A DNA stretch of 64,000 nucleotides. Origin: Tolypeutes matacus (Eukaryota > Chordata > Mammalia > Cingulata > Chlamyphoridae). Position numbers and translations under genes: made by a program. Position 1 is the first letter of the stretch, and each line of letters starts with the position of its first letter. The stretch is from the NCBI GenBank assembly GCA_026826555.1, contig JAKSZT010054324.1, positions 2,273,143 through 2,337,142 of the forward strand, given 5' to 3'. The notes beneath the pieces were generated by a model. It had not been told where the DNA came from and did no database searches. It was given only the letters and a program-made list of their open reading frames with translations. Of the stretch, positions 1 through 11,684 are shown in pieces.

Positions 1-372
1 TGTCCATTCGCTGGGCAATTCTCTGTGTGTGTTTCCTGCCATCTCTTCTCATCCTCCTCCTCCAGTCTTCACCAGGATTCGATCCTGGAGACCTCCGATG
101 TAGGAGAGAGGTGTTCTGCTGCCTGCACCACCTCAGCTCCTGGCTTCTGGAGCTTTCGGAGCATCTCGTCTTGTCTCTCCTCTGTTAAGTCATCATCCTG
201 CTGCATGGCTCCCGGGGCCCGACAGCTCAGCGGCACACAGAGCCTGGCAGCCCATGCGCTTTCTATATATATATTTTTTATTTTACCGGGAGGTCCCAGG
301 GATCAAACCCAGGTCCCTCCATATGGCAGACTTTTTTATATGATCCACTCTAACCAATGTGCTATTGGTCAT
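1..372 (-). mobile_element. tRNA-derived dimeric SINE (DAS-like), cut by window edge
   Basis: Read on the minus strand, the element starts near 368 with an A-box-like TAGCACATTGGTTAGAGTGG, followed by a B-box-like GGGTTTGATCC near 305. An A/T-rich linker (about 258-285) separates this from a second tRNA-like module with B-box GGATCGAATCC near 80. This two-module layout fits the dimeric tRNA-derived SINEs of armadillos. The block is the most CpG-rich part of the window, as expected for a tRNA-derived head. Its 3' end lies beyond position 1, so no tail or target duplication can be checked. A 116-codon open frame across it is a by-product of the repeat, not a gene. Confidence 0.75.
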
Positions 373-489
373 TGACACAAAACTTTTGTTCCAGTATAGA
401 CCTCTTCTTGGTTGTCTGCTGCCACAGTACATATGCTTTTTCTAGACACTTTGGACAATCATTTTTATAGTGAGCCTTTGTGTTTTTGA

Positions 490-705
490 ATATCAACTGT
501 GTGCCAAACATTTATGGTTGTGTTTTTCTTATCTCTTCAACCCCGAAATGTTGAATTTTCGGATAACCATTGTATTGTTAAGGAAATCTAGTTCTCTAGT
601 TTAAATTAATAATGTGGGATCACAGGACTAGTAAGTAGCTAAACAGGACTCAAACTGACTTCTTTCTAAACCGGAAGCCTGTCTTCTCTCGATTACACCC
701 TGGCT
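490..705 (+). repeat. MIR-like ancient SINE relic
   Basis: The order of words fits a degraded MIR: a 'tgtgccaaacat' start, a middle with a lost 'cagatgagg' core, then 'acaggactagtaagtagc' and 'actcaaactgacttctt', matching the usual end (tag-taagtgg, aacccag-tctgact). Divergence is high and the edges are soft. Confidence 0.45.
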
Positions 706-1025
706 TTCTCGGCAATTAAATGGTTTGCTTCTCCATGGGAAATGCCTGCCTAACATTTCTTTTGTGTTCTCTTCTAGCTCTCATATGTTACTGTGTATAT
801 GATAGGTACTTGGGACATTTGTATGAGTGAGTAAATTAACAAATATAAAGAACATCAGCTTCTCTTTATAAGAAACTGAAGCCATAGAATATCTCTGCAA
901 AGGCACAGTATGAAAGAACAATCCAAAGAACAATCCATTCTCTTTCACACTGATTTTGTGGCTGCAACTCCCTCTATTGGAAATGCCCTTCACTCTCTTT
1001 TCTGCTTGTGAATTCCCATTTATCC
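706..1025. other. Unannotated AT-rich stretch
   Basis: I recognise nothing here. Short frames on both strands are interrupted and show no coding signature. Confidence 0.5.
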
Positions 1026-1195
1026 TTCAACAGTTGGTACAAAGGTTACTACTCCTCCTGTGCAGATTTCACTAAGCCCCCTTGGCAGAGTGTTTGGCAT
1101 AGGGTTTGTGATTCCATAGCACTCTATATTTACCCCTATTATAGCAATTGTCTGCTTAAAGGCAAGGAAATTTTATTCAATTTACTGTCTCCTAA
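1026..1195 (+). repeat. L2-like LINE 3' relic
   Basis: The order 'cctcctgtgcagatttc', 'ccttggcagagtgtttggc' and 'tctgcttaaaggcaagg' resembles the 3' region of L2. Low sequence identity makes this tentative. Confidence 0.35.
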
Positions 1196-1630
1196 CAGTG
1201 CCTTTAAATGAATCTTAGCTTAATTTGAACGCCAAAAATTGAATTGTCTTCATAATATACTTTATAAGCTTGTAGCAGAGGAATGGACTATTGATATTCA
1301 TTGTTCTAAATTAATTCCTGTGATGCTAGGATGACTTTCATAGAATGAATAAACTCTTCGCTATAGGAAAGATAAAAAGAAGAGAGGATATTAGATTACA
1401 CATTTTAATTTTGTATACCAGAAATCAAGGTACATTACTTATCTGCCTGTACCTCTTTGTGCTGCTTTACCACTGCTGGGTACCATAATTAAACATTAAA
1501 ACATTGTAATGATTTCTCAGTGTAAATTGTAAACAGTAACGTGAGACCTACTGGCACATTATACACTTAATTTAGCACTTGGGATGCACAATCTCTCCTA
1601 TATTTTTATTTTCCTTTTATCCTGCAGGTC
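1196..1630. other. Unannotated AT-rich stretch
   Basis: No repeat, RNA gene or exon recognised. Confidence 0.5.
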
Positions 1631-1639
1631 CTTCTTCTG

Positions 1640-1762
1640 AGACTAGACTCTGTACGTTATTGTCATCTTTTGGTAATAAACCAACCTCTTGTATTCTTAG
1701 CACCTTTGACAATGCCTAGAGCGTAATAGATGTTCAAAAACTGTGTATCAGTGAATAAAGGA
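1640..1762 (+). repeat. L2 LINE 3' end relic
   Basis: The stretch carries the L2 tail in order: 'agactagactctgtacg', 'cttgtattcttagcacc', 'caatgcctagagcgtaata' and 'gatgttcaaaaactg', ending at 'gtgaataaaggaagg'. The match to the common L2 ending (cagcacctagcacagtgcctggcac-atagtagg) is clear but old. Confidence 0.65.
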
Positions 1763-3485
1763 AGGTTATTAACATTTTGGTTTCTGGAGAAGAATGTGCA
1801 TTCTGTATTCATTTAAACTATATTGGCCTCTAATAAAAATTTTACAATTAAACCAGGGATCCCAAAATTCTATGATCTTACTAACACCATTTTTGAAGAG
1901 TTTCTTCAGAGTTAACAACAAAAATATTTTGTCCTTAATACTCTTCCACTGGACAGAGTGCCCAGGATCTGGCTTGGAGACTGGGCATTTAGGATTTATT
2001 GATGTGTGAGGTAGCTATGGAAATTGGGATATGAAGTAGGCAATTATCAATTTTCCCTCACTCCTACATTCCAAAAACTGCAATATGCCTACAAGTTACT
2101 GTAAATGCATTCAAATTTCCCCTGAGATAGTTCAACCTTGGTATTTAAAAATGTTTGGCAATCATATTTCAGCATTAACACAATTAAAAATGTTCCTAAT
2201 GTTTTCTAATAAGAAGTGGTATTGAAATTTTCCCTTATAATGTAAATACTTTTAAGCTTATGTTTATATAGCAGGGGATTAAGAGAAGGTTTTTTTCCTC
2301 CTTTTTTAAATTGGTAATTTCCCTGAATGCCTGCCAGGTGCTAGCTACTTTTGTTTGCAGACCACTTGTTCCCTTATTTCACCAGCTAAGTGGAAGTGAT
2401 TTTTGGCAACAAATATTCTTTTAGCTCTCTGATGCCAATGAAATGAAGTCCACTCCATGCCTCTTACCTTACCAATTGTTTAATAACATGTGTAATTATG
2501 AGTGATAATGGGAAATTGGAAAGGCTGATGGCTTATTTCCCTCAAGCAGGAAATATTGCCAAATGTAGAGTTGGAAAATTAATGATTTTATCCTTGCTAT
2601 TATTTGAATAAAAGGCTTCAAAAATTTCAGCATACTACTTTACATAGTTTCTTTGTCTCTTTCTTCCTCCTTACCACAATTTACTTTTGAATATGGATGA
2701 ACAAAATCTTGGAATTAGAATGTTCACCTTGGATATTGTATGGTCTAACTTCTCACCCTGTATGGGAATCCCTTTTACAGTCCAACAAGAGCCCCAGTAT
2801 CTGGCTGTCCAGCCTCTGTCTGAGCACTTTCAGTTCATGTTTTTCTAATGAAAATCATAATGGGATTGGGATAAAGAAAAATAAATGGATGTTGTTCTCA
2901 GCTTTCTTTCTAATTCTGCCTGTTATATCAATCGAGGCCTAACTAACTCTCTGGGCTACACTATCATCTTATATAAAGTGACAGGGCAGCAATACAGGCT
3001 TCTGTATTTATTTAGGTTGGCCATGGTATTAGTCTCAGTCTCTCTCTCTCTATCAAAACCTATACATATATAAATCTAATATTTCCTTACAAGTTAGACT
3101 TTCAAAAAATATAGTTGTTACTGTTAATTTCCTACTGATTCTCTTCAAATTTTCAAGAAAAATCAATTGACCTGCCACAAAATAAGGTCTCAAATATAAA
3201 CATTTAAGCAATCTCTAATGACAAGGTCACATTTGAACATTCCAACCTCTACTTCAAGGAACCCTTGAATGGTCTACAACACAGAAATCAGGAAGAATAA
3301 ATCTACGTAGAAATAGACTCAATTCATATCATTAAAATAATTAAATAAATAATCTGAAGATTGGAACTTGTGAGAACAGCAGAACGCAAATGGTCTGTGG
3401 TAGTGTATAGGGCTCTGAAGGGCGAAATAACGATAGAAACCAAGAGAAAAGAAAGAAAATTGACCTCATTGTACTAAGGAGAAAA
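1763..3485. other. Unique AT-rich DNA without recognised gene
   Basis: No transposon consensus recognised. The part at 2290-2640 is less repetitive and holds homeodomain-type words (TAATTA at about 2493) and long non-simple sequence; it is raised as a possible conserved non-coding element in the findings. Small frames at 2697-2942 and 2885-3073 have no recognisable domain. Confidence 0.5.
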
Positions 3486-3489
3486 ACAG

Positions 3490-3930
3490 ATTCTTAAGAG
3501 CTGAAAAGGACCTTAGGAGACCCTGTTGTCTCCCTCTCCTGCATTCCTGACATAAGATCTTTTAACTTTCTTTTAATCACTTTCAGTGAACAATTCTAAT
3601 TGCTAAATATTTTTTTCTTAATATAGACTCAAAATCCAGATTCCTGTAAGCATTATTTCTTGGCCCTTTAGCAGTTCATTGAAACAACAGAAAGTAGATT
3701 GCCTCTTCTGTAGCCCTCTATTTTGAATGTCACTCTTCTATGGTGCCTTAAAATGCCATATATCATATTCTGACTTGAACAAGACAGAGTACAGTGTGGC
3801 TAACAAGTCCCTTAATTTCAATGGCAGTATTAGCTTTCTTAATACTGTCTTTCATTCATTTTTGGTTTATATTGAGAACTTCATCAAAATATCCAAATCT
3901 TTTTTTTTTTTTTTTCTTAAGAAACTGAAA
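3490..3930 (+). repeat. L3/CR1-like LINE 3' relic
   Basis: Several CR1/L3 3'-end landmarks occur in the right order: 'cctcttctgtagccctcta' near 3702, then 'cagagtacagtgtggcta' near 3785 (family: cagagtacagtgggac), 'aagtcccttaatttcaatgg', 'agctttcttaatactgtc' and a closing 'atccaaatc' before a T run at 3900-3915. This is a very old LINE, consistent with its decay. The 70-codon frame at 3727-3939 lies in it and is not a gene. Confidence 0.55.
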
Positions 3931-4094
3931 ATCAATTAAGGCTCTTCCATCATACTTAAGCTATGCGTATTGAACAAAACAATGACTTAGAAGTTAGCAG
4001 ACTTAGAACATTTTGTTTAAGTGTTTTTAGAGAGGAGAAATAGGGTAGTGAAACATGTTTCACCTTTAATTTTCCAAGTATGCTAATGTATATG

Positions 4095-4155
4095 TGAGAG
4101 AAAAAGAAAGTGAGAGGGAAGGAGGGAAGGAGAGGGAGAGAGAGGAGAGGAGAGA
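4095..4155 (+). repeat. GA-rich polypurine low-complexity tract
   Basis: About 60 bp of almost pure purine (gagag, gggaagg, ggagagg words). The antisense frame through it is rich in Leu, Ser, Pro and Phe only because of composition. Confidence 0.85.
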
Positions 4156-6885
4156 TCTGGTAAAATAATACAGACAAGGATTCTATATTCTGAATCAGTT
4201 TTAGGTTAAAGTGTAATTTGTATCTGGATTCTAGCTAGAGTTGAAATGCTGAAAGCATATCTTGTATGAAAACAACAGGTAAATTAGAAATATGTTCTTA
4301 TGAAAATAAGAAAAAGTAACCAGGAAAAATTATGGCCTGCATTCAATAGTTCTGAAATGTATTCTAAGATCCACATAGTTCTTAGATTAGTGATATTGTA
4401 CACTTGTTTACTCTACCCATGTATGTGGTTGCACAGTGGAAGTTTCTTTGGTTTATAAATGCATTTAGTATTTTAAGTCAAATAATTGGCGAGCTAGCCT
4501 TTCACAGGAAGTGATTATATTTTAAAATGCAATAAAAAATACTCCTCAGGGGAAAACCCATAATTTTTCAATATATGAACTCATTAACAGTCCCAGATGT
4601 TTTTCATGCTGAACTTTGTCAAGATAAAGAAGACTGATTGTTGATCCATCATACCAGACCAGGTGCAGGAGAGAGTTTGAGAGAAAAGAGATCCCAAATA
4701 TCTGAATTGTGTAAACAGACTGGCAACTAAAAATGCTAATCTAGAAAGGAATTGTAATAGGAAATAATGCCATGCATTGTGTTTGTCCTATGGTGACTAC
4801 ATATAGAAAAAAATGAAACAGATTTTTTGTTATAAACTGCTGAAAGGTAGGCTACATACTCCCATGCATGTACCCAGGTAAAAGTGTTTGATTTATTTAA
4901 CTTCGTGTACTAAATAATGTATACAACAGAAACCATTGGCAGTCAATTATAAGCTTTAAAGCACAAGCACGTTTTGGAAATGGTACAGTCTGTGTTTAGC
5001 ATTCTAAGAATAGATCTGGATTTTATTGTTTCTGTTATGTCTGTTCTTTTGTGTGATCTTAAGTTAAATTAACTTTCTCTACCATTTAAGATGTTCAGAT
5101 ACAAAATATTTAATATCCCTTGAAAAGAATGCTTTATTATATTGAATCTAAAATTTAACATCCCTGTGTACTCAATAGATCTTTATTCTAGCTCAAGGCC
5201 ACTTCATATGAAAATAGTAAATTAAAAATTCCTTTTCTAGCTACTAAAGAGTTACTAATGAAGAGAACACAGAGACGTTTTGTTTTGTTTCGTTTTTGCA
5301 GGACAAGTTGAGAAATTCTAATCTGGACTCTAGGGTATTGCATCAAGAGCAGTCTTAAGTAAAAGCTTGCTTTTCACTTTTCAAAAATAAGATTGTCCCT
5401 GTGCTAATGCTCTGGCCTTTCTAAGTGAGCTGAAAATAATTTGTATGCTGTTCTCTGGTTTCTCTTAACTTCTTGCAGTTCATCAGGATTTGGTCAAACT
5501 TAATGGCACTTTTGAGAGAATTAAATTTAGAAAATAACCTTATAGTGTTGATTCATTCACAGTGGCCAGGTTGTGGTTGAATTAGAGGAAAGAGATGGCA
5601 ACAAGCTATAAAATAATTCCTTTGTTTCATTGGCCATATTGATTCATATTCTTGTCATAAGAAGAGATATTTTCCTGAGTTATTAATGAGAAAAAATTTA
5701 CATAAGTTCTTTATTCCATCCACTTCCTTGTGACTTATGAAAGTCTTGTGCAAATCTCAAGAAGAGTGACAGCAGAAAAGATTTTACCTAAATGTGAAAG
5801 ATAAAAATAAAAATGAATATATGTTAGTTAAAATGAAAGGGGAAAATAAAATATCACAGGAAATGCTTGTTAAGTAGGAGTCAAAAATGTGGAATCACAG
5901 GCAACCATTTAGTAATGCGTAATTGCTGAAACAATTAATATTTATGTGGAGAATGCCTCTATGCCACAATCAATCATATCAGAAAGACCCACATGGGCTA
6001 TGGACTACAGAGAAAGGTCTTCCTGGTGCCCATCAAAATATGACATTCACTGTTCCTCTCTAATGTAGCAAGAAGCCAGAAGGAACTGAAGGATGTGCTG
6101 TCAGAAAGAGATAAATCAGGGTCTTAAAATAAAATAAAATTATACTCAATATCTTGAATTTATGAACTAACCTACATGTGGAAGCCACTTGTTTTGGCAG
6201 CTTTTTAAAGGAAGCACCATTATGGGCAGAGCTTAATGAGAACAACTCAGCTCTTATGGATCAAAAATTTACAAAACATTCCTACCCCACCCCATGAGAT
6301 TTTTCCTGTCCTATACTTTTCCCTAAACTGAAAAAGTCATGTACCTGCACGGCTCTCCTCTGGAAGTAAGGCAGACTGCCTGTGACTTCCTGACATTGGA
6401 AAGTAAAATCAAAATATATATTTCCAGAGAGTTTATGGGCAAAAGGTATGTAATTGCCACATAGTCTGTGCTGAAGAGATCTTTGTTTTTTTTCCCCAAT
6501 ATTGTTTCATCTCTTTCCTCTTTTGTCATCATTGAGCTACTGTTCCGTCTTTCATTAGCTCACAAAATGGTGTAGTAATTTTAGTTCCTGTGAGTGAAGA
6601 CTGGTGGTTGTGTAGGGTCCTGCCTACTCTTCTTCAATTTCACCAAGTGCACAATTCTTTGCTGTGCATGAAATGCTCAGCATCCGTAAGAGTGTTTAAA
6701 CTATTTGTGCCTTCCAAAGTTTTCCTTTCTTCTACAGTGATGAATGTCTTCATTGTCAGTTCAACATATATCATTCAACAATTATGTATTGAGAGTGACT
6801 TCTAATGGCAAGTTGACAGAAAAAAGACAAGCTCTTTGTGTTATCTGGGTCCCATAACTGCCCTAATCTCACTTCATCATTGCTT
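4156..6885. other. Long unique AT-rich stretch
   Basis: About 2.7 kb in which I see no transposon with confidence and no exon. The interval 5390-5660 looks like non-repetitive sequence with mixed composition. Frames at 6060-6245, 6323-6532 and 6590-6805 have no recognisable domain or signal. Confidence 0.5.
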
Positions 6886-6889
6886 GTTT

Positions 6890-7018
6890 ACTAGATTGAC
6901 AGTCTTCTCTGATTTTCTGTAACTTCTGTGAGGGCAGAACAATGTCTACTGAGCTCATCATTTTATTCCCTGAGCCTAAAATGATACCTGGTATCTTAAC
7001 AGTTTTTGTGGAATGAAG
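6890..7018 (+). repeat. L2 LINE 3' end relic
   Basis: Carries 'ctgtgagggcagaacaatg', then 'ttattccctgagcctaaaa', 'tgatacctggtatcttaac' and 'tttttgtggaatgaa', a decayed version of the L2 tail (gagggcaggg... attccca-gcacct... tgcctgg... atgaatga). Confidence 0.6.
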
Positions 7019-7820
7019 AGAGGGAGGAGATTATATAGAAAAGAAGAGTTTCAGCAGGGTCACCTGCTCAAATTATGTACTAACAGTTATCCCTTTGAGA
7101 AGATATGAACACTTTGTGGAAGGATTATAACTACTGGTTAATATAATAACATTTGAGTAATGAATTTGAATAACTATCATTTTATACTTTTCAAAATTTT
7201 ATTTTTATACATTATTATTTTCTTGCAACAGTTTATAGGATAGGCAGAGCAATTAAATGACTGTTTCTAGATGATACAATTTATGTCAAGAACTTTAATA
7301 AAAATTTCTTAAAAAGTTTTAAAAAATGATTTGTGGGCTAGCACATGAGTGTAATAGAAAAAATGAAGAAAGAGGAAGAGAGATTAACTTCTTTTTTACT
7401 ACTTTCTCTCCTCTTTTATGTACACTTTTGTATTCTCTTACCACAATGACTAGTGAGACTTAGTTTCTCCCCACAAAAAGCCAGCGTCTAATTCATGGGC
7501 CAGATTTTGAGTAATAACATAAGCATTACACAAGCTGCCTCCTTCAGAATTCCAAATCATGGCCACATTCAGGGCAATAAACAAACAAATCATCCAGCAG
7601 GTGCAGGTGTAAATCTACTCTTTCATTTGGTGGATCTCTGAATGCTTCTGTGAGCCAAATACTGGTGATATGGTAATCCTTGATCCCTGCCCTCTAGCAC
7701 ATCAAATATTATTCAGAACTTTGAAGCAAAATGGAAGATATATCATGTTTTGTCCTGTGGCTTACTAAAGATATCACAAATAGGGCCTAAAAGAATAACC
7801 AAGCAGATTTTCCAAACAAG
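7019..7820. other. Unannotated AT-rich stretch
   Basis: No recognised repeat or gene. A short purine-rich patch (7355-7385) is present. Confidence 0.5.
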
Positions 7821-7825
7821 GAGTG

Positions 7826-8268
7826 TGTTTTAGTTTTCTAGACTGCTGAAAGCAGATACCATATAATGGGTTGGCTTTTAACAAAGTAAACTTACTAGCT
7901 TGTGGTTTTGAGTCTGAGAAAAATGTCCACACCAAGGCATTATTGAGGTGATGTTTTATTCACCCAGTTCCTGTGATCCTTAGTTCCTCTGTCACATGGC
8001 AAGGCAAATGGCAGCCCCTGCTGGTCTTTCCCTTCTCTTCTGGATTTCATTGATTTCAGCTTCTTGCTTCCATGACTTTTCTCTCTCTTCTATGGATTCA
8101 TCCTCTTTGTAAAGAATTCCAGTAAGATGATTAAGACCCACTCTGGGCCACACCTTAACTAAGTAACTTCTATAAAAGATCCTACGTACAATAGGTTTAC
8201 ACACACACAGGAAAGGATTAGCTTTAACACATGATTTTCAGGTGTACAGACAGTCTCAAACCACCACA
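7826..8268 (+). mobile_element. Solo LTR, ERVL-like family A, with perfect 5-bp TSD
   Basis: A 443-bp TG...CA element starting TGTTTTAGTTTTCTAG and ending AAACCACCACA. It is flanked by a perfect direct repeat GAGTG (7821-7825 and 8269-8273). A 5-bp duplication with TG/CA ends is the signature of retroviral integration, and 5 bp fits class III (ERVL-type) elements. There is no internal gag/pol, so this is a solo LTR formed by recombination. The same family occurs at 29380-29966, 42021-42893, 59224-59667 and as a fragment at 32832-32900. The antisense frame at 7992-8204 lies inside it and is not a gene. Confidence 0.85.
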
Positions 8269-8273
8269 GAGTG

Positions 8274-8619
8274 AAATAAAGTTTTCCTAAATATATGAAA
8301 TATTAGAAAATTAAAATTTCAGAACTACCAATGTCTTTACATGGAGAATAACCTGAGAAGTAACTATGTTATCAGTTATGAAAATTCCTAAAAATGATTT
8401 CTTTAACAGTTCTTAGAGGAACAATCCTACAATTCTTCTACTCAGTCTGGACTCATATGGACTCATTGATTTAAAATATTTGAGACCACATAGAGCCCGA
8501 TTATCTAATTTAATATTCAGAGGATTTGAGGCCATCCCTCTTCTCCTTGGCAACTAGAACATAAGTGACCAATGCCTATATCTCCTGACTTCTGGTATTT
8601 AAAGAGACCATCTTGCTGC
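8274..8619. other. Unannotated stretch
   Basis: No recognised feature. Confidence 0.5.
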
Positions 8620-8697
8620 TTAGGAAACTGACAGTATGCACACAGTAAAGCAGGACTTAAGAAACAGGACTTAGGAAACTGACAGTATGCACACAGT
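8620..8697 (+). repeat. 51-bp tandem duplication (about 1.5 copies)
   Basis: A 27-bp word beginning TTAGGAAACTGACAG and ending CACACAGT occurs at 8620-8646 and identically at 8671-8697, 51 bp apart. A partial third echo ('ttaagaaacaggac') lies between them. The identity of the two copies suggests a recent local duplication. Confidence 0.9.
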
Positions 8698-9594
8698 TTC
8701 CACTATCATTGCATCTTCGAAACTTGACCCAGATAGCAGTGAGATTCCCAAATACAAGTTATCTCTGTTTGATGCAATGATCTGCATCCCCAAAGTCAAG
8801 AAGTGGTAGAGCTGTGTAATGGTAGGGAGCAAAAACAGAAAGCCATTGGAAAAGGGATGAGTTTTCCCAGGCAAAGCCTGCTGTGACTAAGAAACAGAGA
8901 ATCCACAGTCAGATTTAGTATTCAGGGACCTCCAAGCAGAGCTGCTTTCTGCAAGGCACAATTCATCACTGCAGCTGGTCACCTCTGGCTGCTCTGATGA
9001 TAGTAGCTGTGGCATTGACAAATAACTTACTGGTCTCGACCCCTTTCTCTTTTATCTTTTTAATCCTATCCTTGCTCTCCTTTATGTAATTAATATGCAT
9101 ATTCCTAGGCATGCTGAAAGATTTCATAGATATTCATTTGGCATTTTCTTTTATGTGATCTTTGAAATACAAAACATAAATAGCAAAGGTTAAGGTTCAA
9201 TAGTTTCATTTTAGATGAAAGTACACAGCTGTTATAAATAGTGGAAAATTAATTTTCCCTATTATTAATTTGATTTGAAAATCCACAATTTTGTTGATTC
9301 TCTCCCTGTTTTAGTCCCACTGTTTTAATGCTTTGTGTTATAATTTGGGTATTCCTGAAAATAGAGTTTACTTTAGTCTTTTATCCCTGCCTATTGGATT
9401 GCAGATAAACCATGCTCCCTCTCATGTGGATATAGCAGAAATGCAGTCCCTCTAACTATAATCTGATTTTAGTGACCTCTAGTGCCTGGAAGGTTTACTT
9501 ACTCTGCTTTATTTTAGTTCAGAGATGGCAAATTATCTTTTATATCATAGATACTACATGCCAATGATAACACACATTATACACTATCTTTTCA
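8698..9594. other. Unannotated stretch
   Basis: No gene or recognised repeat. The interval 8880-9020 is non-repetitive and slightly more GC-rich than its surroundings. Confidence 0.5.
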
Positions 9595-9725
9595 TGTTTT
9601 ATGTGTGTATATATTTATGTATATATGTTTATTTGTATATATATTTATGTATATATTTGTGTATGTATATATTTATGTTGTACATATGTATGTATTAATA
9701 TGTGTGCATGTGTGTGTGGGTATAG
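9595..9725 (+). repeat. TA/TG-rich simple repeat
   Basis: Degenerate mixture of tgtata, tatgta and tgtgtg words over about 130 bp. Confidence 0.85.
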
Positions 9726-10925
9726 GTTTTCTATGTAAAAGAATCCTAATTTTTGCTTTTTAATCAAGCATTCAGTTTTGTTATGTGCATCTTGGCATTA
9801 GCCAGATAAATTCAACTAATAGAAAATACAAAACATATATTTCATTTCAGGAGGAACCCAACAATTAAATTTTCTTTTTTTCTCTTTTTTTCACTATTTA
9901 GAAAAAATGTTTTAGAAATTGTTATTCCAAACTTATTTCAGCATGGTTTAGACATATATATTATTTTGTACAGAAAATCTTTCTGAGAATAGGAAGTTGT
10001 TCTTGCTGTATAGCTCATATTCTATTAACAAAATAGAAATAGCTCAAATTCCTAGCTGCCAAAAAATATTTTAAGTCCTGATTTACAAAACTTAAGGGCC
10101 TGAAAAGAGTGTAAATATGTGAAGAGTAGTTTAACAAATAAACTGAATATGACATTTGACCACACACAAACTTTCTTTTAACCTATCAACCAAATTTTGA
10201 CTCACTCATATTCATGGAACGTCAGTTACATGATTATCATATTTTGTCCTAATTTTCATTAATGAAACTCAAAGCCAAGTTTCCTTTAAAATAATTATCT
10301 ATAGTCTTACATCCAGATGCAGTCTGAGTTCCGCATGACTTTTGATATATGAAAAATATTCAGCCTTAACATAAAGCCCTTTTAAATTTAATTATTCATA
10401 TTTGATCTTCTCCTCAATTGAGCTGCCTTATATTTTTTCCTCTCCACAATGTAATTTTGTTTGCTCAAGCATTTGTCATGAGTTTTCATTGAGAACGAAA
10501 TATCATCTTACTATTTGGTCAAACAGTGAATAATCAATAGTATTGTATAAACAAGCAGCATGAGTAATTGGTAAATCTAAAAGCTTGGAAATTCAGGCTC
10601 TGACAGTGGGATCTGGAAGGAAATATTCAGTGTGCAGCCCATCACATAATACTGGAATGTTGAAGTTTCAGCACATTCGTTGCAATGTACTAATATTTAT
10701 TATCATCATCCCATTGATCCTTCTTTTTCCTATACAAACAGAATACAGTATCCTCTTACACACATAAATAGCTATCCCTAAAATACTGTATCTTTGTATA
10801 TAGGTAAATTTTGTTGCTTTATACTTATGTGTAATACAACTGAGTAATGCTGAGTAATGGAGCATTCTACTTCTATTTGATTTTTTTTTTTCTTTTGCAT
10901 GGCATTTACTCACTCCTTTCTCAAG
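9726..10925. other. Unique AT-rich DNA
   Basis: No recognised transposon or exon. Short frames at 10585-10767 and 10668-10937 overlap on opposite strands and lack any domain. Confidence 0.5.
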
Positions 10926-10929
10926 GCAA

Positions 10930-11110
10930 CATGACATTATGGAAAGGGTTTCAAATCAAGATTTCAAATCCCATCTACATTTTAGTGATATACCATTGTG
11001 GGTGAATTGGATTAAGAAGGTCTGGGTTCATGTTATACATTAATAGTATTGCCATCTTAAGCATATTATTGAACTAACAGCATCAGAACTCTTCTTTGAT
11101 TATTTGTATT
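10930..11110 (+). repeat. MIR-like relic
   Basis: Fits the 5' part of MIR: 'tttcaaatcaagatttcaaatc' style words, then 'aaggtctgggttcatg' and a decayed 'cttaagcatattattgaac' in place of 'cttgggcaagttacttaac'. Weak. Confidence 0.35.
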
Positions 11111-11132
11111 TATCTCCATGGGATGTAGGTTT

Positions 11133-11671
11133 TTTTTCTTTTTCTTTTTCCATTTTTTAATTTAATTAATATTTTTATTTTTAAAGAAGCTTTAGATTAC
11201 ATAAATGTTACATTAAAAATGTAAAGGATTCCCATATGCCCACTCCCTCTCCCTCCCACACTTTCCCACATTAACAACATCCTGCATTAGTTAATTACAT
11301 TTGTTAAAATTGACAAGCACGTATCGAAGCACTGCTACTAACCATGGACTATAGTTTACATTACAGTTTACACTCTGTCCTGCACAATTTTGTAGGTTAT
11401 GACAAACTATACAATGGCCTATATCCATTACTGCAATGTCATGCAGGACAACTCCAGTGTCCCTAAAATGTCCCCATATTACACCTATTCTTCCCTCTCC
11501 CATCCCTCAGAACCTCTGGTGGCCATTGCCTTTACATCAATGATAAGAGTTCTTCCATTTCTAGAATAATGGTAAGTCTATAGAAAATAATAATGTCTAC
11601 TTTAGTCTATTGTTCATTCTCCAGTCTTGAGGATTTGGGGATGTTAATGACCATTCTGCTTCTAATTGAGA
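11133..11671 (-). mobile_element. 5'-truncated L1-type tail with long TSD
   Basis: A T-rich left edge (11130-11190; the poly(A) end on the minus strand) is followed by an L1-type 3' sequence, including 'ggattcccatatgccc', 'cccacattaacaacatcc' and 'tgcattagttaattac'. The insertion is flanked by a perfect direct repeat GGGATGTAGGTTT (11120-11132 and 11672-11684). Long duplication, A-tail and 5' truncation are the marks of L1 target-primed reverse transcription. The sequence is homologous to 33600-34095, which extends further in the 5' direction. The antisense frame at 11291-11503 is part of the element. Confidence 0.85.
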
Positions 11672-11684
11672 GGGATGTAGGTTT

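Noticed and set aside
25..375. 116-codon open frame at left edge
   Set aside because: It lies wholly in a minus-strand tRNA-derived SINE; GC-rich SINE heads keep frames open by chance.
3011..3030. Mariner-like start (ttaggttgg)
   Set aside because: Only nine bases match and no inverted partner or TA duplication was found.
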